Below the pieces are notes generated by a model. That model had not been told where the DNA came from. It saw only the letters and a list, made by a program, of their open reading frames with translations, and made no database searches. Made by a program: the position numbers and the translations under genes. A stretch of DNA of 64,000 nt from Pseudosporangium ferrugineum (GTDB taxonomy: Bacteria; Actinomycetota; Actinomycetes; Mycobacteriales; Micromonosporaceae), in NCBI RefSeq assembly GCF_003002065.1, contig NZ_PVZG01000023.1:34985-98984 (forward strand), given 5' to 3'. Below, piece by piece: positions 16,284 to 24,761 of this stretch (within the stretch, counting starts at the first letter, position 1; every line of letters starts with the position of its first letter).

Positions 16284-17513
16284 GTGAAGGTCAGGACCGC
16301 CCAGGAGGCGCTCGCCCAGCGCCCGCTGACGTTCCTGCGCTCCTCCTGGCCGTGGCGCTCGCTGGCCTACCTGCTCTCCGCGATCGTGCTCGAGGCCGGC
16401 GTGCTCGCGGTCATCCTCGCGCCCGTCCTGCTGGGCAACCTCAACGGCGTCCACCCGGCGGCCTCGGTCACGGCCGGCGTGCTGCTGCTGGGGCTCGCCG
16501 GGCCGGCCGTGGCCCGCGCCGAACGCCGGCGGCTGCGGCTTGTCGACCGAGAACCCCTCCCTGCCCCGCACCGGCCGGCGCCCGCCGCCAACCCGGCCGC
16601 GCGCCTGCGTGCCCTCCTGCGGGAGCCGGCGACCTGGCGGGAGGTCGGCTTCGCGGCGGTGTGCTCGCTCGCCCTGTGCCTGGTGGACGGCGCGCTGATC
16701 GCGCTCGGCGCGTACCTGATCGTCCTGCCGGTCCTCGCCCTCGCCGCCGCCGGCGCGCTGGTGATCGTCCTGCTCCTGCCGGTCTATGCGTACGTGGTCA
16801 CCGGATGGGCCGGCGTCCGCGCCGCCATCACCCGCGCGGTGCTCGCCCCGCGCGACGCCGAGCTGGGCGAGCAGCTCATCGCCCTGTCGCAGTCGCGGGT
16901 ACGGCTCGTCGACGCCTTCGAGGTGGAGCGCCGCCGCATCGAGCGCGACCTGCACGACGGCGCCCAGCAGCGGCTCGTCGCGCTGACCATGACGCTCGGG
17001 CTCGCCCGCCTCGACGTCGCCGACGACTCACCGCTCGCCGCCCAGCTCGACACGGCTCACCGCCAGGCCACCGAGGCCCTGACCGAGTTGCAGGAGCTCA
17101 TCCGCGGGGTGCACCCCGAGGTGCTCACCGGCCGCGGGTTGCCGGCCGCGGTCGAGGACGTCGCCGGGCGCTCCGCGCTGCCGGTCGAGATCGACGTGCG
17201 GCTGCCCCGCCGGCTCACCGCCTCGGTCGAGGCCACCGCCTACTTCGTCGTCTGCGAGACGCTGGCCAACGCGTCCCGGCACGCGGGCGCGACGTCGGCG
17301 GCGGTGCGGATCGGCCTGGAGAACGACCTTCTCGTCGTCGAGGTGTCCGATGACGGGCACGGCGGCGCCGATCCCGGCCGCGGGTCGGGTCTGTCCGGGC
17401 TCCTCGACCGGGTCGCCGTGCTCGACGGGAGGCTCCTGCTGTCCAGCCCTCCGGGCGGGCCGACCGTCGTCCGAGTGGAGATACCGTGCACGCAGACCGT
17501 CCGCTCCGCATAG
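16284..17513 (+). CDS. Sensor histidine kinase, NarL/DesK type
   Basis: A 409-residue kinase with an N-terminal membrane module. Hydrophobic segments lie at about 25-55, 60-80 and 130-175, with no large extracellular domain, as in intramembrane-sensing kinases. The HisKA_3 domain has H224 in the ERDLHDGAQQRLV motif, and the HATPase domain shows ANASRHAGA (N box) and a DDGHGGADPGRGSGLSGL G-box region. The GTG at 16284 lies six bases after TACCGT (16272-16277), consistent with a leaderless mRNA. The gene overlaps its response regulator by 28 bp and is divergent from the FtsX-type exporter it likely controls. Confidence 0.92.
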   Translation: MKVRTAQEALAQRPLTFLRSSWPWRSLAYLLSAIVLEAGVLAVILAPVLLGNLNGVHPAASVTAGVLLLGLAGPAVARAERRRLRLVDREPLPAPHRPAPAANPAARLRALLREPATWREVGFAAVCSLALCLVDGALIALGAYLIVLPVLALAAAGALVIVLLLPVYAYVVTGWAGVRAAITRAVLAPRDAELGEQLIALSQSRVRLVDAFEVERRRIERDLHDGAQQRLVALTMTLGLARLDVADDSPLAAQLDTAHRQATEALTELQELIRGVHPEVLTGRGLPAAVEDVAGRSALPVEIDVRLPRRLTASVEATAYFVVCETLANASRHAGATSAAVRIGLENDLLVVEVSDDGHGGADPGRGSGLSGLLDRVAVLDGRLLLSSPPGGPTVVRVEIPCTQTVRSA

Positions 17514-18145
17514 CCCTCGCCGAGGACTCCGTGCTGCTGCGCGAGGGTCTGGTGGCACTGCTGCAACGCTTCGGCCACTCCGTCGTGGTCACCGCCGGGG
17601 ACGCGGAGCAACTCCTGCGCGGCGTCGAGGACAGCGACCCCGATCTGGTGATCAGCGACGTACGGATGCCGCCGGCCTTCAGCGACGAGGGCCTGCGGGC
17701 CGCGATCGCCCTGCGGCGGCTCCGGCCCGGTCTGCCGGTCCTGGTGCTCAGCCAGTACGTGCAGCAGACGTACGCGGCGGAGCTCTTCGGCTCGGACGCC
17801 GAGGGCCTCGGATACCTGCTGAAGGACCGGGTGGGCAGGATCGCCGAGTTCACCGACGCGGTGGCCCGGGTGGCCGCCGGCGGCACGGTGGTGGACCCCG
17901 AGGTCGTCCGCCAGATGCTCGACCGCCGCCGCAACCCGCTGCACCGCCTCACCACCCGGGAGCGGGAGGTGCTCGCCCTCATGGCGGAGGGCCGCTCCAA
18001 CACCGAGATCACCCGGCGGCTGACGATCACCGACGCCGCGGTCGCCAAGCACATCGGCAACGTGTTCCTCAAGCTGGACCTGCCACCCACCGAGGAGGGC
18101 CACCGGCGCGTCCTGGCGGTGCTCGCCTTCCTGCGCGAGCCCTGA
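17486..18145 (+). CDS. NarL/LuxR-family response regulator
   Basis: A 219-residue regulator. The receiver domain has E13-D14, phospho-acceptor D58 (LVISDVRMPP) and a lysine in LLKDRVG. The C-terminal LuxR-type helix-turn-helix (about 150-215) contains LTTREREVLALMAEGRSNTE and the recognition helix AVAKHIGNVFLKL. The GTG start lies within the kinase gene (28-bp overlap), so the pair is coupled. The likely target is the divergent FtsX exporter operon via the dyads at 16213-16250. Confidence 0.94.
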   Translation: MHADRPLRIALAEDSVLLREGLVALLQRFGHSVVVTAGDAEQLLRGVEDSDPDLVISDVRMPPAFSDEGLRAAIALRRLRPGLPVLVLSQYVQQTYAAELFGSDAEGLGYLLKDRVGRIAEFTDAVARVAAGGTVVDPEVVRQMLDRRRNPLHRLTTREREVLALMAEGRSNTEITRRLTITDAAVAKHIGNVFLKLDLPPTEEGHRRVLAVLAFLREP

Positions 18146-18169
18146 TCCCTCAGCGCGCGTGAGCCGGTC

Positions 18170-18430
18170 TCACACCGGCCGGCGGTAGGTGGCGACCATC
18201 CGGTTCAGTCCCCGCATGGCCTGGTAGAGCAGGGCGTTCACGGTGGCCGGGGCGAGCCCGAGCACCTGCGCCGCCTCGCGGGTCGTCCGCCCTCGGAAGT
18301 ACGTCGCGACGATGACCTCCCGGTGCTCCGCCGGAAGGCTCCGCAGCATGATCTCCATGGGTGGCCGCTGGGTCTCGCCGACCGTGCTCGGGCCGGCATG
18401 TCTGGTCAGCATCCTCAGCACTCTGCTCAC
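18170..18430 (-). CDS. Stand-alone sigma-70 region 4 protein (possible ECF sigma remnant)
   Basis: An 86-residue protein whose residues about 28-82 match sigma-70 region 4: LPAEHREVIVATYF, then the helix-turn-helix TTREAAQVLGLAPATVNALLYQAMRGL. Region 2, which binds the -10 element and core RNA polymerase, is absent. The frame extends upstream only about 15 codons before a stop at 18478-18476. It is therefore either a truncated ECF sigma factor or a small protein that uses a sigma-4-like DNA-binding domain alone. It lies 66 bp downstream of the GlxA regulator on the same strand. The GTG at 18430 has only a weak Shine-Dalgarno. Confidence 0.68.
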   Translation of the reverse strand: MSRVLRMLTRHAGPSTVGETQRPPMEIMLRSLPAEHREVIVATYFRGRTTREAAQVLGLAPATVNALLYQAMRGLNRMVATYRRPV

Positions 18431-18496
18431 CGCGGCGCCACATCTCCAGTGCGCACCTGCGACGTAGTCGCACCGTCACGGCCAGCGGCGATGCGG

Positions 18497-19492
18497 TCAG
18501 CGGGACGCCCGCTCGCGTCCACGGAACGTGCTGCGATAGGCACTCGGTGAGACCCCGAGCTCGGCCTGGAGATGCAGCCGCATCGATCCGGCGGTGCCGA
18601 ACCCCGCGGACACGGCGACCTCGTCGATGGGCAGGTCGGTGCGTTCCAGCAGGGCGCGGGCCCGCTGTACGCGCTGCTGCACCAGCCATCGCCCCGGCGA
18701 CGTGCCGATCTCCTCCCGGAACCGCCTGGTGAACGTCCGCGTGCTCGTCGACTCCTGCGCGGCCATCTCGCGGAGCGCGACGGGCCGGTGCAGGTTCGCG
18801 AGCGCCCACTCCCGCGCCCGCCCGGTCGAGGAGATCCGGGGGTCCGGCAGGGGCCGGTCGAGATACTGCGCCTGCCCGCCCTCCCGGTGCGGCGGGACGA
18901 CGGTGCCGCGGGCCACCTCGTTCGCCACCGCGGCGCCGTGGTCGCTCCGGATCATGTGCAGGCACAGGTCGATGCCCGCCGCCGCGCCCGCCGAGGTGAG
19001 CACGCCGCCGTCCTCGGCGTAGAGGACCCCGAGGTCGAAGTCGACGTCCGGGAAACGCTCCCGGGCCGCGGCGGACGAGCGCCAGTGCGTGGCGGCGCGC
19101 CGGCCCGTGAGCAGTCCCGCCGCGGCCAGCACGAAGGAGCCCGTACAGATGGCGGCGATCCTGGTCCGCGGCCGCAGGCCCGCCAGTGCGGCGGCGAGCG
19201 CCGGGTCGAGATAGCCGGCGCGGGGTTCGTGGTCGGCAGCCGAGCCGGGGACGAGGACGGTGTCGGCCTCGGCGAGCGCCTCGGGACCGTGCTCGACGGT
19301 GATCGTGAAATCGGCGTCCGTGCGGACGTCGCCGGGAACGAGCGCGCAGGTCACCACCGTGTAGAGCGCGTCGCCGTCCGGCGTGCGGGCCTGGCCGAAC
19401 AGCCGGTGGACGATGCTGAGCTCGAACAGCAGCACCCCGTCCCGGGCCAGGACGGCCACGCGATGCCGGCCGTCGCCGGCGAAGACCACCAT
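18497..19492 (-). CDS. GlxA-type transcriptional regulator (DJ-1/PfpI + AraC HTH)
   Basis: A 331-residue regulator with the same architecture as the gene at 1632-2582: a DJ-1/PfpI domain (about 10-190; AAICTGSFVLAAAGLL nucleophile region) and a C-terminal AraC pair of helix-turn-helices (ESTSTRTFTRRFREEIG and AVSAGFGTAGSMRLHLQ). The recognition-helix sequences differ, so the two proteins should bind different sites. The only co-directional neighbour is the sigma-4 protein downstream. The divergent neighbour is a lipoprotein gene at 19591. No strong palindrome is seen in that intergenic region. Confidence 0.93.
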   Translation of the reverse strand: MVVFAGDGRHRVAVLARDGVLLFELSIVHRLFGQARTPDGDALYTVVTCALVPGDVRTDADFTITVEHGPEALAEADTVLVPGSAADHEPRAGYLDPALAAALAGLRPRTRIAAICTGSFVLAAAGLLTGRRAATHWRSSAAARERFPDVDFDLGVLYAEDGGVLTSAGAAAGIDLCLHMIRSDHGAAVANEVARGTVVPPHREGGQAQYLDRPLPDPRISSTGRAREWALANLHRPVALREMAAQESTSTRTFTRRFREEIGTSPGRWLVQQRVQRARALLERTDLPIDEVAVSAGFGTAGSMRLHLQAELGVSPSAYRSTFRGRERASR

Positions 19493-19590
19493 GGTGCCGA
19501 TCTTCCCACCCCCGGCTTTTATGGGATCGAAGTCCTTGAGCCCGGCTGGTAACGTCCGGCCGCGATATGACGATCATGGGGGAAACATCA

Positions 19591-20067
19591 ATGCGTTCGA
19601 TCCGGCTCGTGCTCACCCTTCCGGCCGTCGCGGCGGCGATGGCGCTGGCCGCCTGTGACCCGGCGCCGAAGACGACGGCGTCCACCACCCCGCCGGCCTC
19701 CGCGCCCGCCGGCGCCGCACCGACCGCCGGCGCGGACAGCGGTCCCGCCGACGATGCGGCCACCGTGAAGGCCTGCAAGGATCTCCGCAAGGACATCGAC
19801 GACAACGCCGACAAGATCGCCAAGGCGGAGAAGATCGGTCCGCCGGCCGGGCACATCGCGGTGAGCGCCCAGTGGGCCGCCGGCGCGGCCGCGGTCACCG
19901 CCCACTCCATCGGCGCCGACGAGGCGGTCGGCACCGCCGCCGAGAAGGTGCGGAAGGAGATGAGGAGTCTCGGCGACAAGTACAACGAATCGGCCGGCGC
20001 CAAGCCGAGCAGAAAGAAGTTGAACGACGCCGTCAAGGCCCTGAACGCCGCCTGCTCCGCATCCTGA
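19591..20067 (+). CDS. Small lipoprotein of unknown function
   Basis: A 158-residue predicted lipoprotein. The signal peptide ends in the lipobox LAAC with C22, followed by a Thr/Ala/Pro-rich linker (about 23-52). The mature part is a helical, Lys/Asp/Ala-rich domain (KDLRKDIDDNADKIAKAEKI and AAEKVRKEMRSLGDKYNESA) that looks like a small three- or four-helix bundle. Family not recognised. The ATG at 19591 is chosen over in-frame ATGs at 19567 and 19576 because GGGGGAAA sits eight bases upstream and the signal peptide then has normal length. Expected on the outer face of the membrane. Confidence 0.75.
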   Translation: MRSIRLVLTLPAVAAAMALAACDPAPKTTASTTPPASAPAGAAPTAGADSGPADDAATVKACKDLRKDIDDNADKIAKAEKIGPPAGHIAVSAQWAAGAAAVTAHSIGADEAVGTAAEKVRKEMRSLGDKYNESAGAKPSRKKLNDAVKALNAACSAS

Positions 20068-20073
20068 CCGCGC

Positions 20074-20148
20074 CCCGCACCGGGAGACCACTCCCGTGCG
20101 GGACCTCGTCCGCACGCGCCGTACCGGCTGCCACCGGGCCGGTACGGC
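20074..20148. terminator. Two hairpins between convergent genes
   Basis: The first hairpin pairs 20074-20086 with 20091-20102 around ACCA, with one bulged base. The second pairs GCCGTACCGG (20118-20127) perfectly with 20139-20148 around an 11-base loop. They fill the 113-bp gap between the lipoprotein gene and the convergent permease gene and probably terminate both. Confidence 0.6.
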
Positions 20149-20180
20149 CGCGTTCACCATGCCGCGCCGCGACCTGCGGC

Positions 20181-22190
20181 TCAGCCTTTCACCGCGCCTG
20201 CGGTGAGCCCCTCGGTCAGGAAGCGCTGGCCGAAGGCGTACATGATCACCACGGGGATGCTGACCAGCAGTGACGCCGCCGCCAGCTGACCCTGCGGCAC
20301 GACGTCCCCGGCGATCATCGACTGCATGCCGACCGGGAGCGTCTTGTACTCGTCCTTGGTGATGAACACGAAGGCGAAGAGGAACTCGTTCCAGGCGTTC
20401 GTCAGGGTGAACAGCGCCACCGCCAGCAGTCCCGGCTTGGCGAGTGGCAGCACCACCCGGCCGAACGCCTGGACCCGGGTGCAGCCGTCGACCAGCGCCG
20501 CCTCCTCCAGTTCGATGGGGATGGACGAGAAGTACCCGGTCAGCAGCCAGGTGGCGAACGGCAGCGTGAAGGTCGGGTACGTCAGGACCAGCGACCACAT
20601 CGAGTCGGTGAGCCGCATCTGGATGAGCAGCTGGTACAGCGGGATGAACAGCAGCGCACCCGGCATCACGTAGGTGAGCAGCACCGTGACGGTGAAGCCC
20701 TGCGCCCCGCGGAACCGCAGCCGGGCCAGCGCGTAACCGGCCAGGACGGCGCAGATCAGCGCGACCGTGGTGGACGCCGCGGACACCAGCAGGGTGTTGA
20801 GGTACCAGCGGCCGAACGGCTGGTTGGTGAAGAGCCCGGTGAACTGCTCCGTGGTCCACGGCGTCGGCCAGAGGTCGTTGACGCGCGTGACGACCTGCCC
20901 CTCCGACTTGAACGCGGTGACCGCGATCCAGTACAGCGGGCCGAGCACGAAGGCGAGCAACCCGGCCAGCGCCAGCCCGGAGCCCACATTGGACACCACG
21001 GCCGACGCGCGCCGGCCGCCCCGGGCCTGGAGCGTGGTGACGACCCGGCCGGCCGCGAGGGCGATCAGCAGGATCACCCCGAGGACCACCGCCGCCTTCC
21101 AGAAGATGTGCGGCGACGCCCAGATCAGCAGGCCGACGAAGACCACGGCGACGGCCCAGGGCAGGGCCTTGCGGACCGATCCCAGCCACATCCGGGTACG
21201 CCGGGGACGCGCGTTCCCGTTGTCCTGGCGCAGCATCCGGACCAGGACGAACACCAGGCCGCCGATCAGCGGCAGCATGACGAGCGTGACCGCCGCTCCC
21301 GCGCCGTACTGCAACTGGAGGATCGCTTTCGAGTACGCGACGAGCACGTAGGGCGCCGTCACGTTGCCCGGGCCGCCCTGGGTCAGCAGCCAGATCAGGT
21401 CGAAGTTGTTGAACGTCCAGATCGACGACAGCGTCACCGTCACGGTGATCACGTGGCGCAGGCCGGGCAGCGTCACGTGGATGAACCGCTGCAACGCCGA
21501 GGCGCCGTCGATGGTCGCCGCCTCGTACTGGTCCGCGGAGATGGCCTTCAGCCCGGCGAGGAAGCAGACGGTGAAGAAGGGCACCCCCTTCCAGACGTTG
21601 ACCAGGATCACCGACGGCATGGCCAGCGACGGGTCGGACAGCCAGCCCGCGGGCCAGCTGTCCACCAGATGCGCGGAGGCCAGCAGCGGCCCGATGCCGG
21701 AGTCGGTGAGCAGGGTGTTGACGCTGCCGAAGATCGGGTCGAGCAGCGCGCGCCAGCTGAACGCGGTCACCACCGTCGGCACCACCCACGGCACCAGCAG
21801 CAGGCCGGTCAGCACGGCCCGCCCGCGCCGCCGGTGGTGCAGCAGCAGGGCGGCGGCCAGGCCGAGCACCACCTTGAAGATCTCGGCGTACGCGGTGAAG
21901 ACGAACGAGTTGACCACGCCCGTGCGGAACTGGTCGTCGCTCACCAGGTCGAGGTAGTTGCCCAGGCCGACGAAGACGCTCTCCTGCCCGTGCCGCTCCG
22001 TCGTGCTGGTGACGATCGACCGGCCGATCGGCAGGAGGACGAGCCCACCGACCAGCAACGCCGTGGGCGCCAGGAACAGCGCCGCCAGCCGCCAGTCGCG
22101 GCCCAGCCGCCGCTGGGTCGTGGTGAGGGAGCCGGGCCCCGGCGGCGGGGTGGCCCGCTTGGCCGGGGCCGGCGCCGAACGGACCGTCAC
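20181..22190 (-). CDS. Fused MalF-MalG-type sugar ABC permease
   Basis: A 669-residue membrane protein joining both permease halves of a CUT1 carbohydrate importer. The first half (about 30-325) has six hydrophobic segments and an EAA loop (EAATIDGASALQRFIHVTLPG). After a linker with two extra TM segments (about 345-400), the second half (about 405-669) has six TM segments and its own EAA loop (EEAALVDGCTRVQAFGRVVLP). In nearly all relatives these are two genes. Both EAA loops, which contact the ATPase, are intact. The GTG start overlaps the binding-protein stop (GTGA). No ATPase gene is nearby, so a shared MsiK-type ATPase elsewhere is expected (inference). Confidence 0.9.
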   Translation of the reverse strand: MTVRSAPAPAKRATPPPGPGSLTTTQRRLGRDWRLAALFLAPTALLVGGLVLLPIGRSIVTSTTERHGQESVFVGLGNYLDLVSDDQFRTGVVNSFVFTAYAEIFKVVLGLAAALLLHHRRRGRAVLTGLLLVPWVVPTVVTAFSWRALLDPIFGSVNTLLTDSGIGPLLASAHLVDSWPAGWLSDPSLAMPSVILVNVWKGVPFFTVCFLAGLKAISADQYEAATIDGASALQRFIHVTLPGLRHVITVTVTLSSIWTFNNFDLIWLLTQGGPGNVTAPYVLVAYSKAILQLQYGAGAAVTLVMLPLIGGLVFVLVRMLRQDNGNARPRRTRMWLGSVRKALPWAVAVVFVGLLIWASPHIFWKAAVVLGVILLIALAAGRVVTTLQARGGRRASAVVSNVGSGLALAGLLAFVLGPLYWIAVTAFKSEGQVVTRVNDLWPTPWTTEQFTGLFTNQPFGRWYLNTLLVSAASTTVALICAVLAGYALARLRFRGAQGFTVTVLLTYVMPGALLFIPLYQLLIQMRLTDSMWSLVLTYPTFTLPFATWLLTGYFSSIPIELEEAALVDGCTRVQAFGRVVLPLAKPGLLAVALFTLTNAWNEFLFAFVFITKDEYKTLPVGMQSMIAGDVVPQGQLAAASLLVSIPVVIMYAFGQRFLTEGLTAGAVKG

Positions 22191-23617
22191 TGGGGCAGCC
22201 CCTGCTGCGTGAAGATCTGCACCATCTTCGCGTGGGCCGACTTCACCGCCTGGGCGGGCGCGGTGCCCTGGACGACCTGCTGCATCATGTCGGTCAGGAC
22301 GTACGCCGCGACCACCGCCTGCTGGCCGGCGCTGGCCTTCTGCGGGAACTTGAGACCGTTCTTGGTCTCCAGCGGCAACGGCTGCTGGGACATGGTGCGC
22401 AGCATCGGGAACCCGGGGTCGCCGCTGGTGAAGAACGGGTCGGCGTCCCAGACCTTCTCCCAGGCGGGCATGACCAGGCCGGGCGCCTCCTTCGACACGC
22501 CGACCAGGGCGGGCGCGCTGACCAGGTACTGCGCCAGCAGCTTGGCGAGCGCGGGGTTCTTGGCGCCCTTGAAGACGACGAAGCCCTGCGACTGGCCGAG
22601 CAGCAGCGACTTGTCGGTGGCCGGTCCGGTGCAGTCGGAGAAGACGTGCGTGTTGGCGTACACGGGATTCTTCTTGGTCTTGGAGTCCGCGTAGACGCTG
22701 AAGCTGTTGCGGGTGTAGCCGAGGATGCCGGCGAGCCAGTTCTCGTTGTTGCTGGTGTCGGTCCAGCTGGCCACCCCGGGCGGGAGCATCGGCTTGTACT
22801 TCGGGTTGGTGTAGATGTCACCCAGGAACGTCACCGCCTGCACCGTCTCCGGCGAGTCGAACGTGACCTTCCGGCCGTCGTTGGAGGCGATCGCCCCGCC
22901 GTACGCGTTGATCAGCGCCTCGATGGTGCCGTTGGCGTCGCCGGACCGGTTCACCGTCATGCCCCAGCCGAACCGGCGCTTGCCCGGGTCGGAGATGGCC
23001 AGGCAGACGTCCCGGATCTCCTCCCAGCTGTAGACGTCCTTCGGCGTGATGCCCTTCTCCTGCATCCAGTCCTTGCGCAGGAACGACCCGATGCCGATGA
23101 AGTGGTACGGGATCGCATACCACTTGCCGTCGAAGACGCAGAAGTTCTTGGCCTCCGCGCAGGGTTCGCCGTACTTGGCGGTGAGCGCCTTGACGACGTC
23201 CGTCACGTCCTCCAGGTCACCCAGTCCGTGGAACTGCGCGATGAACCGCGAGTCGGTCATGAACGCGAGGTCCCGGGCCACCCCGCCCTTGACCTCGGCG
23301 TCGATCTTGGCCACCACGTCGCCGGCGTCGGCCTGGACCAGGCTGTTCTCGATCTTCGTGCCGGTGGCCTTCGCGAACGCCGCGATGGAGCTGTCGAGCG
23401 CCGCGTTCGCCGCGTTCGAGTAGAGCTTCTGGGACAGGATCCCCATCGAAGAACCCTTCATGGACGCCGCGGCGTCCAGCAGGTCCTTGGGTACGTCGGG
23501 GGGTGCGGCGGTGGGGGAATCGGAGGTGCCCCCGCAGGCGGCCAAGCCGACGGCGCCGAGAACTCCCACCCCCATCCCCAGTACGCCGCGCCGGGACCAC
23601 AACGGGCTTTCCTCCAT
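22187..23617 (-). CDS. Sugar ABC transporter substrate-binding lipoprotein (Tat-type signal)
   Basis: A 476-residue extracellular solute-binding protein of the CUT1 (family 1) type. The N-terminus has a twin-arginine motif (WSRRGVLG) and a lipobox LAAC with C28, so export through Tat and lipid anchoring are predicted. The mature protein shows the usual bilobed-family features, for example YAIPYHFIG, WEEIRDVCLAI and the Trp-rich C-terminal lobe. The ATG at 23617 is selected because AGGAGG lies nine bases upstream. An upstream in-frame start at 23713 would put 32 residues before the signal peptide. It precedes the fused permease and follows IclR. The catabolic genes next door suggest a sugar acid or uronate-like ligand. 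Confidence 0.92.
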   Translation of the reverse strand: MEESPLWSRRGVLGMGVGVLGAVGLAACGGTSDSPTAAPPDVPKDLLDAAASMKGSSMGILSQKLYSNAANAALDSSIAAFAKATGTKIENSLVQADAGDVVAKIDAEVKGGVARDLAFMTDSRFIAQFHGLGDLEDVTDVVKALTAKYGEPCAEAKNFCVFDGKWYAIPYHFIGIGSFLRKDWMQEKGITPKDVYSWEEIRDVCLAISDPGKRRFGWGMTVNRSGDANGTIEALINAYGGAIASNDGRKVTFDSPETVQAVTFLGDIYTNPKYKPMLPPGVASWTDTSNNENWLAGILGYTRNSFSVYADSKTKKNPVYANTHVFSDCTGPATDKSLLLGQSQGFVVFKGAKNPALAKLLAQYLVSAPALVGVSKEAPGLVMPAWEKVWDADPFFTSGDPGFPMLRTMSQQPLPLETKNGLKFPQKASAGQQAVVAAYVLTDMMQQVVQGTAPAQAVKSAHAKMVQIFTQQGLPQ

Positions 23618-23721
23618 GGCCTTCGCCTCCTGGGATTTCGGGGTAGGTCTCGCGTCTTGGGTATTCGGGTGGCTTCCGCCGTCGACCGCGGGCGCGCTCG
23701 CCGGTAGAGTCACGGCACCCG

Positions 23722-23750
23722 CTGGTTCGAAATTTCGAACCAGGTTCGAG
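23722..23750. promoter_or_regulatory. Probable IclR operator upstream of the sugar transporter
   Basis: Positions 23722-23743 are a perfect 22-bp palindrome (left arm CTGGTTCGAAA), immediately followed by a further half-site GGTTCGAG (23743-23750), 19 bp from the first half. A related TTTCGAAG lies at 23804-23811. The palindrome is 105 bp upstream of the binding-protein start and directly downstream of iclR. It is strikingly AT-rich for this genome. Confidence 0.75.
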
Positions 23751-23839
23751 ATATCGTATGGAGTGGACGCGACGCTAGAGGACCACCGCGAGAGGTGTCA
23801 ATGTTTCGAAGCGATTTCCGGCTGGAGGCGCCAGACCGG

Positions 23840-24607
23840 CTATGGCTGGGTCACGTAGCCCATGCGGGCGGACAGCGTGGCCGCGCCCTCGCGAACCAGG
23901 CCGGGCCACTCGGCGTGCGCCTGCGGGGTCCAGCGGATGATCGGTGCCGAGATGCTCATCGCGGCGACGGTCGCGCCGGAATGGTCCCGGACCGCGGCGG
24001 CGACACAGCGCATGGCGCCGTCGGACTCGCCGTTGTCGAACGCCACGCCGTCGGCGCGGACGCCCTCGAGGTGCTCCCGGAGCCGGTCCGGATCGGTGAT
24101 GCTCTCCGGCGTCATGCCCGGCAGGACGCCCTTGCCCAGCACAGCGTCCAGCCCGTCCCGGTCGAGGCCCGACAGGAGGATCTTGCCCACCGCCGTGCAG
24201 TGCGCGGGCAGCCGGAGGCCGACGCCGGAGACCATCCGGACGGGGTGGGTGCTGTCGACCTTGACCAGGTAGATGACGTCGGCGCCGTCGAGCACGGCCA
24301 CGTGCACCGCCTCGTCGCAGGCGGCGGCCACGTCCCGCGCGACGCCCTGCGCCTCGCGGACCAGGTCGAGCCGGCCGGCGAACGCCGCACCGAGCTGGAA
24401 GAGGGGCATGCCGAGCCGGTACCGCACCGGCTGGCCGGGGACGGAGATCAGGTACGAGCGGGCCACGAGCGTGACGAGCAGTTCGTGCACCGTGGTGCGC
24501 GGCAGGTCGAGCCGCTCCGCCACCTCGCGGGCCGACAGCTGGGGGCGGTCCAGGAACAGTTCGAGGATGTCGAGCGCGCGGATGACCGCCGGTACCACGC
24601 GGGGCAT
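23840..24607 (-). CDS. IclR-family transcriptional regulator
   Basis: A 255-residue regulator. The N-terminal winged helix (about 5-70) contains RALDILELFLD and SAREVAERLDLPRTTVHELLVTL. The C-terminal IclR effector domain (about 80-250) includes LPAHCTAVGKILLSGLD, with the conserved Ala-Val-Gly-Lys, and the late GATVAAMSISAP strand. These regulators bind small organic or sugar acids. The ATG at 24607 has an AGGGA ribosome-binding site. The gene lies between the sugar transporter and the divergent FAH/aldehyde dehydrogenase operon, so it probably controls both arms. The 22-bp palindrome at 23722-23743 is the best operator candidate. Confidence 0.94.
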   Translation of the reverse strand: MPRVVPAVIRALDILELFLDRPQLSAREVAERLDLPRTTVHELLVTLVARSYLISVPGQPVRYRLGMPLFQLGAAFAGRLDLVREAQGVARDVAAACDEAVHVAVLDGADVIYLVKVDSTHPVRMVSGVGLRLPAHCTAVGKILLSGLDRDGLDAVLGKGVLPGMTPESITDPDRLREHLEGVRADGVAFDNGESDGAMRCVAAAVRDHSGATVAAMSISAPIIRWTPQAHAEWPGLVREGAATLSARMGYVTQP

Positions 24608-24761
24608 GTCGCTAGTCCCTTCGACGTGCCGGACCCGTGTCCACGATCTCCGCATGAACCGGCAACGGGAAAAGAGTAACCGCGCCGGCCCGCGCGACCG
24701 CCTCCGGCCCGGCACCATTAAACGGTCACATTTCTGTATTTCGCATATTTAGGATGGTTCG

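Noticed and set aside
18150..20036. A 628-codon minus-strand frame across the GlxA regulator and lipoprotein
   Set aside because: Composition is typical of an antisense or out-of-frame shadow, and recognised proteins occupy the other frames.
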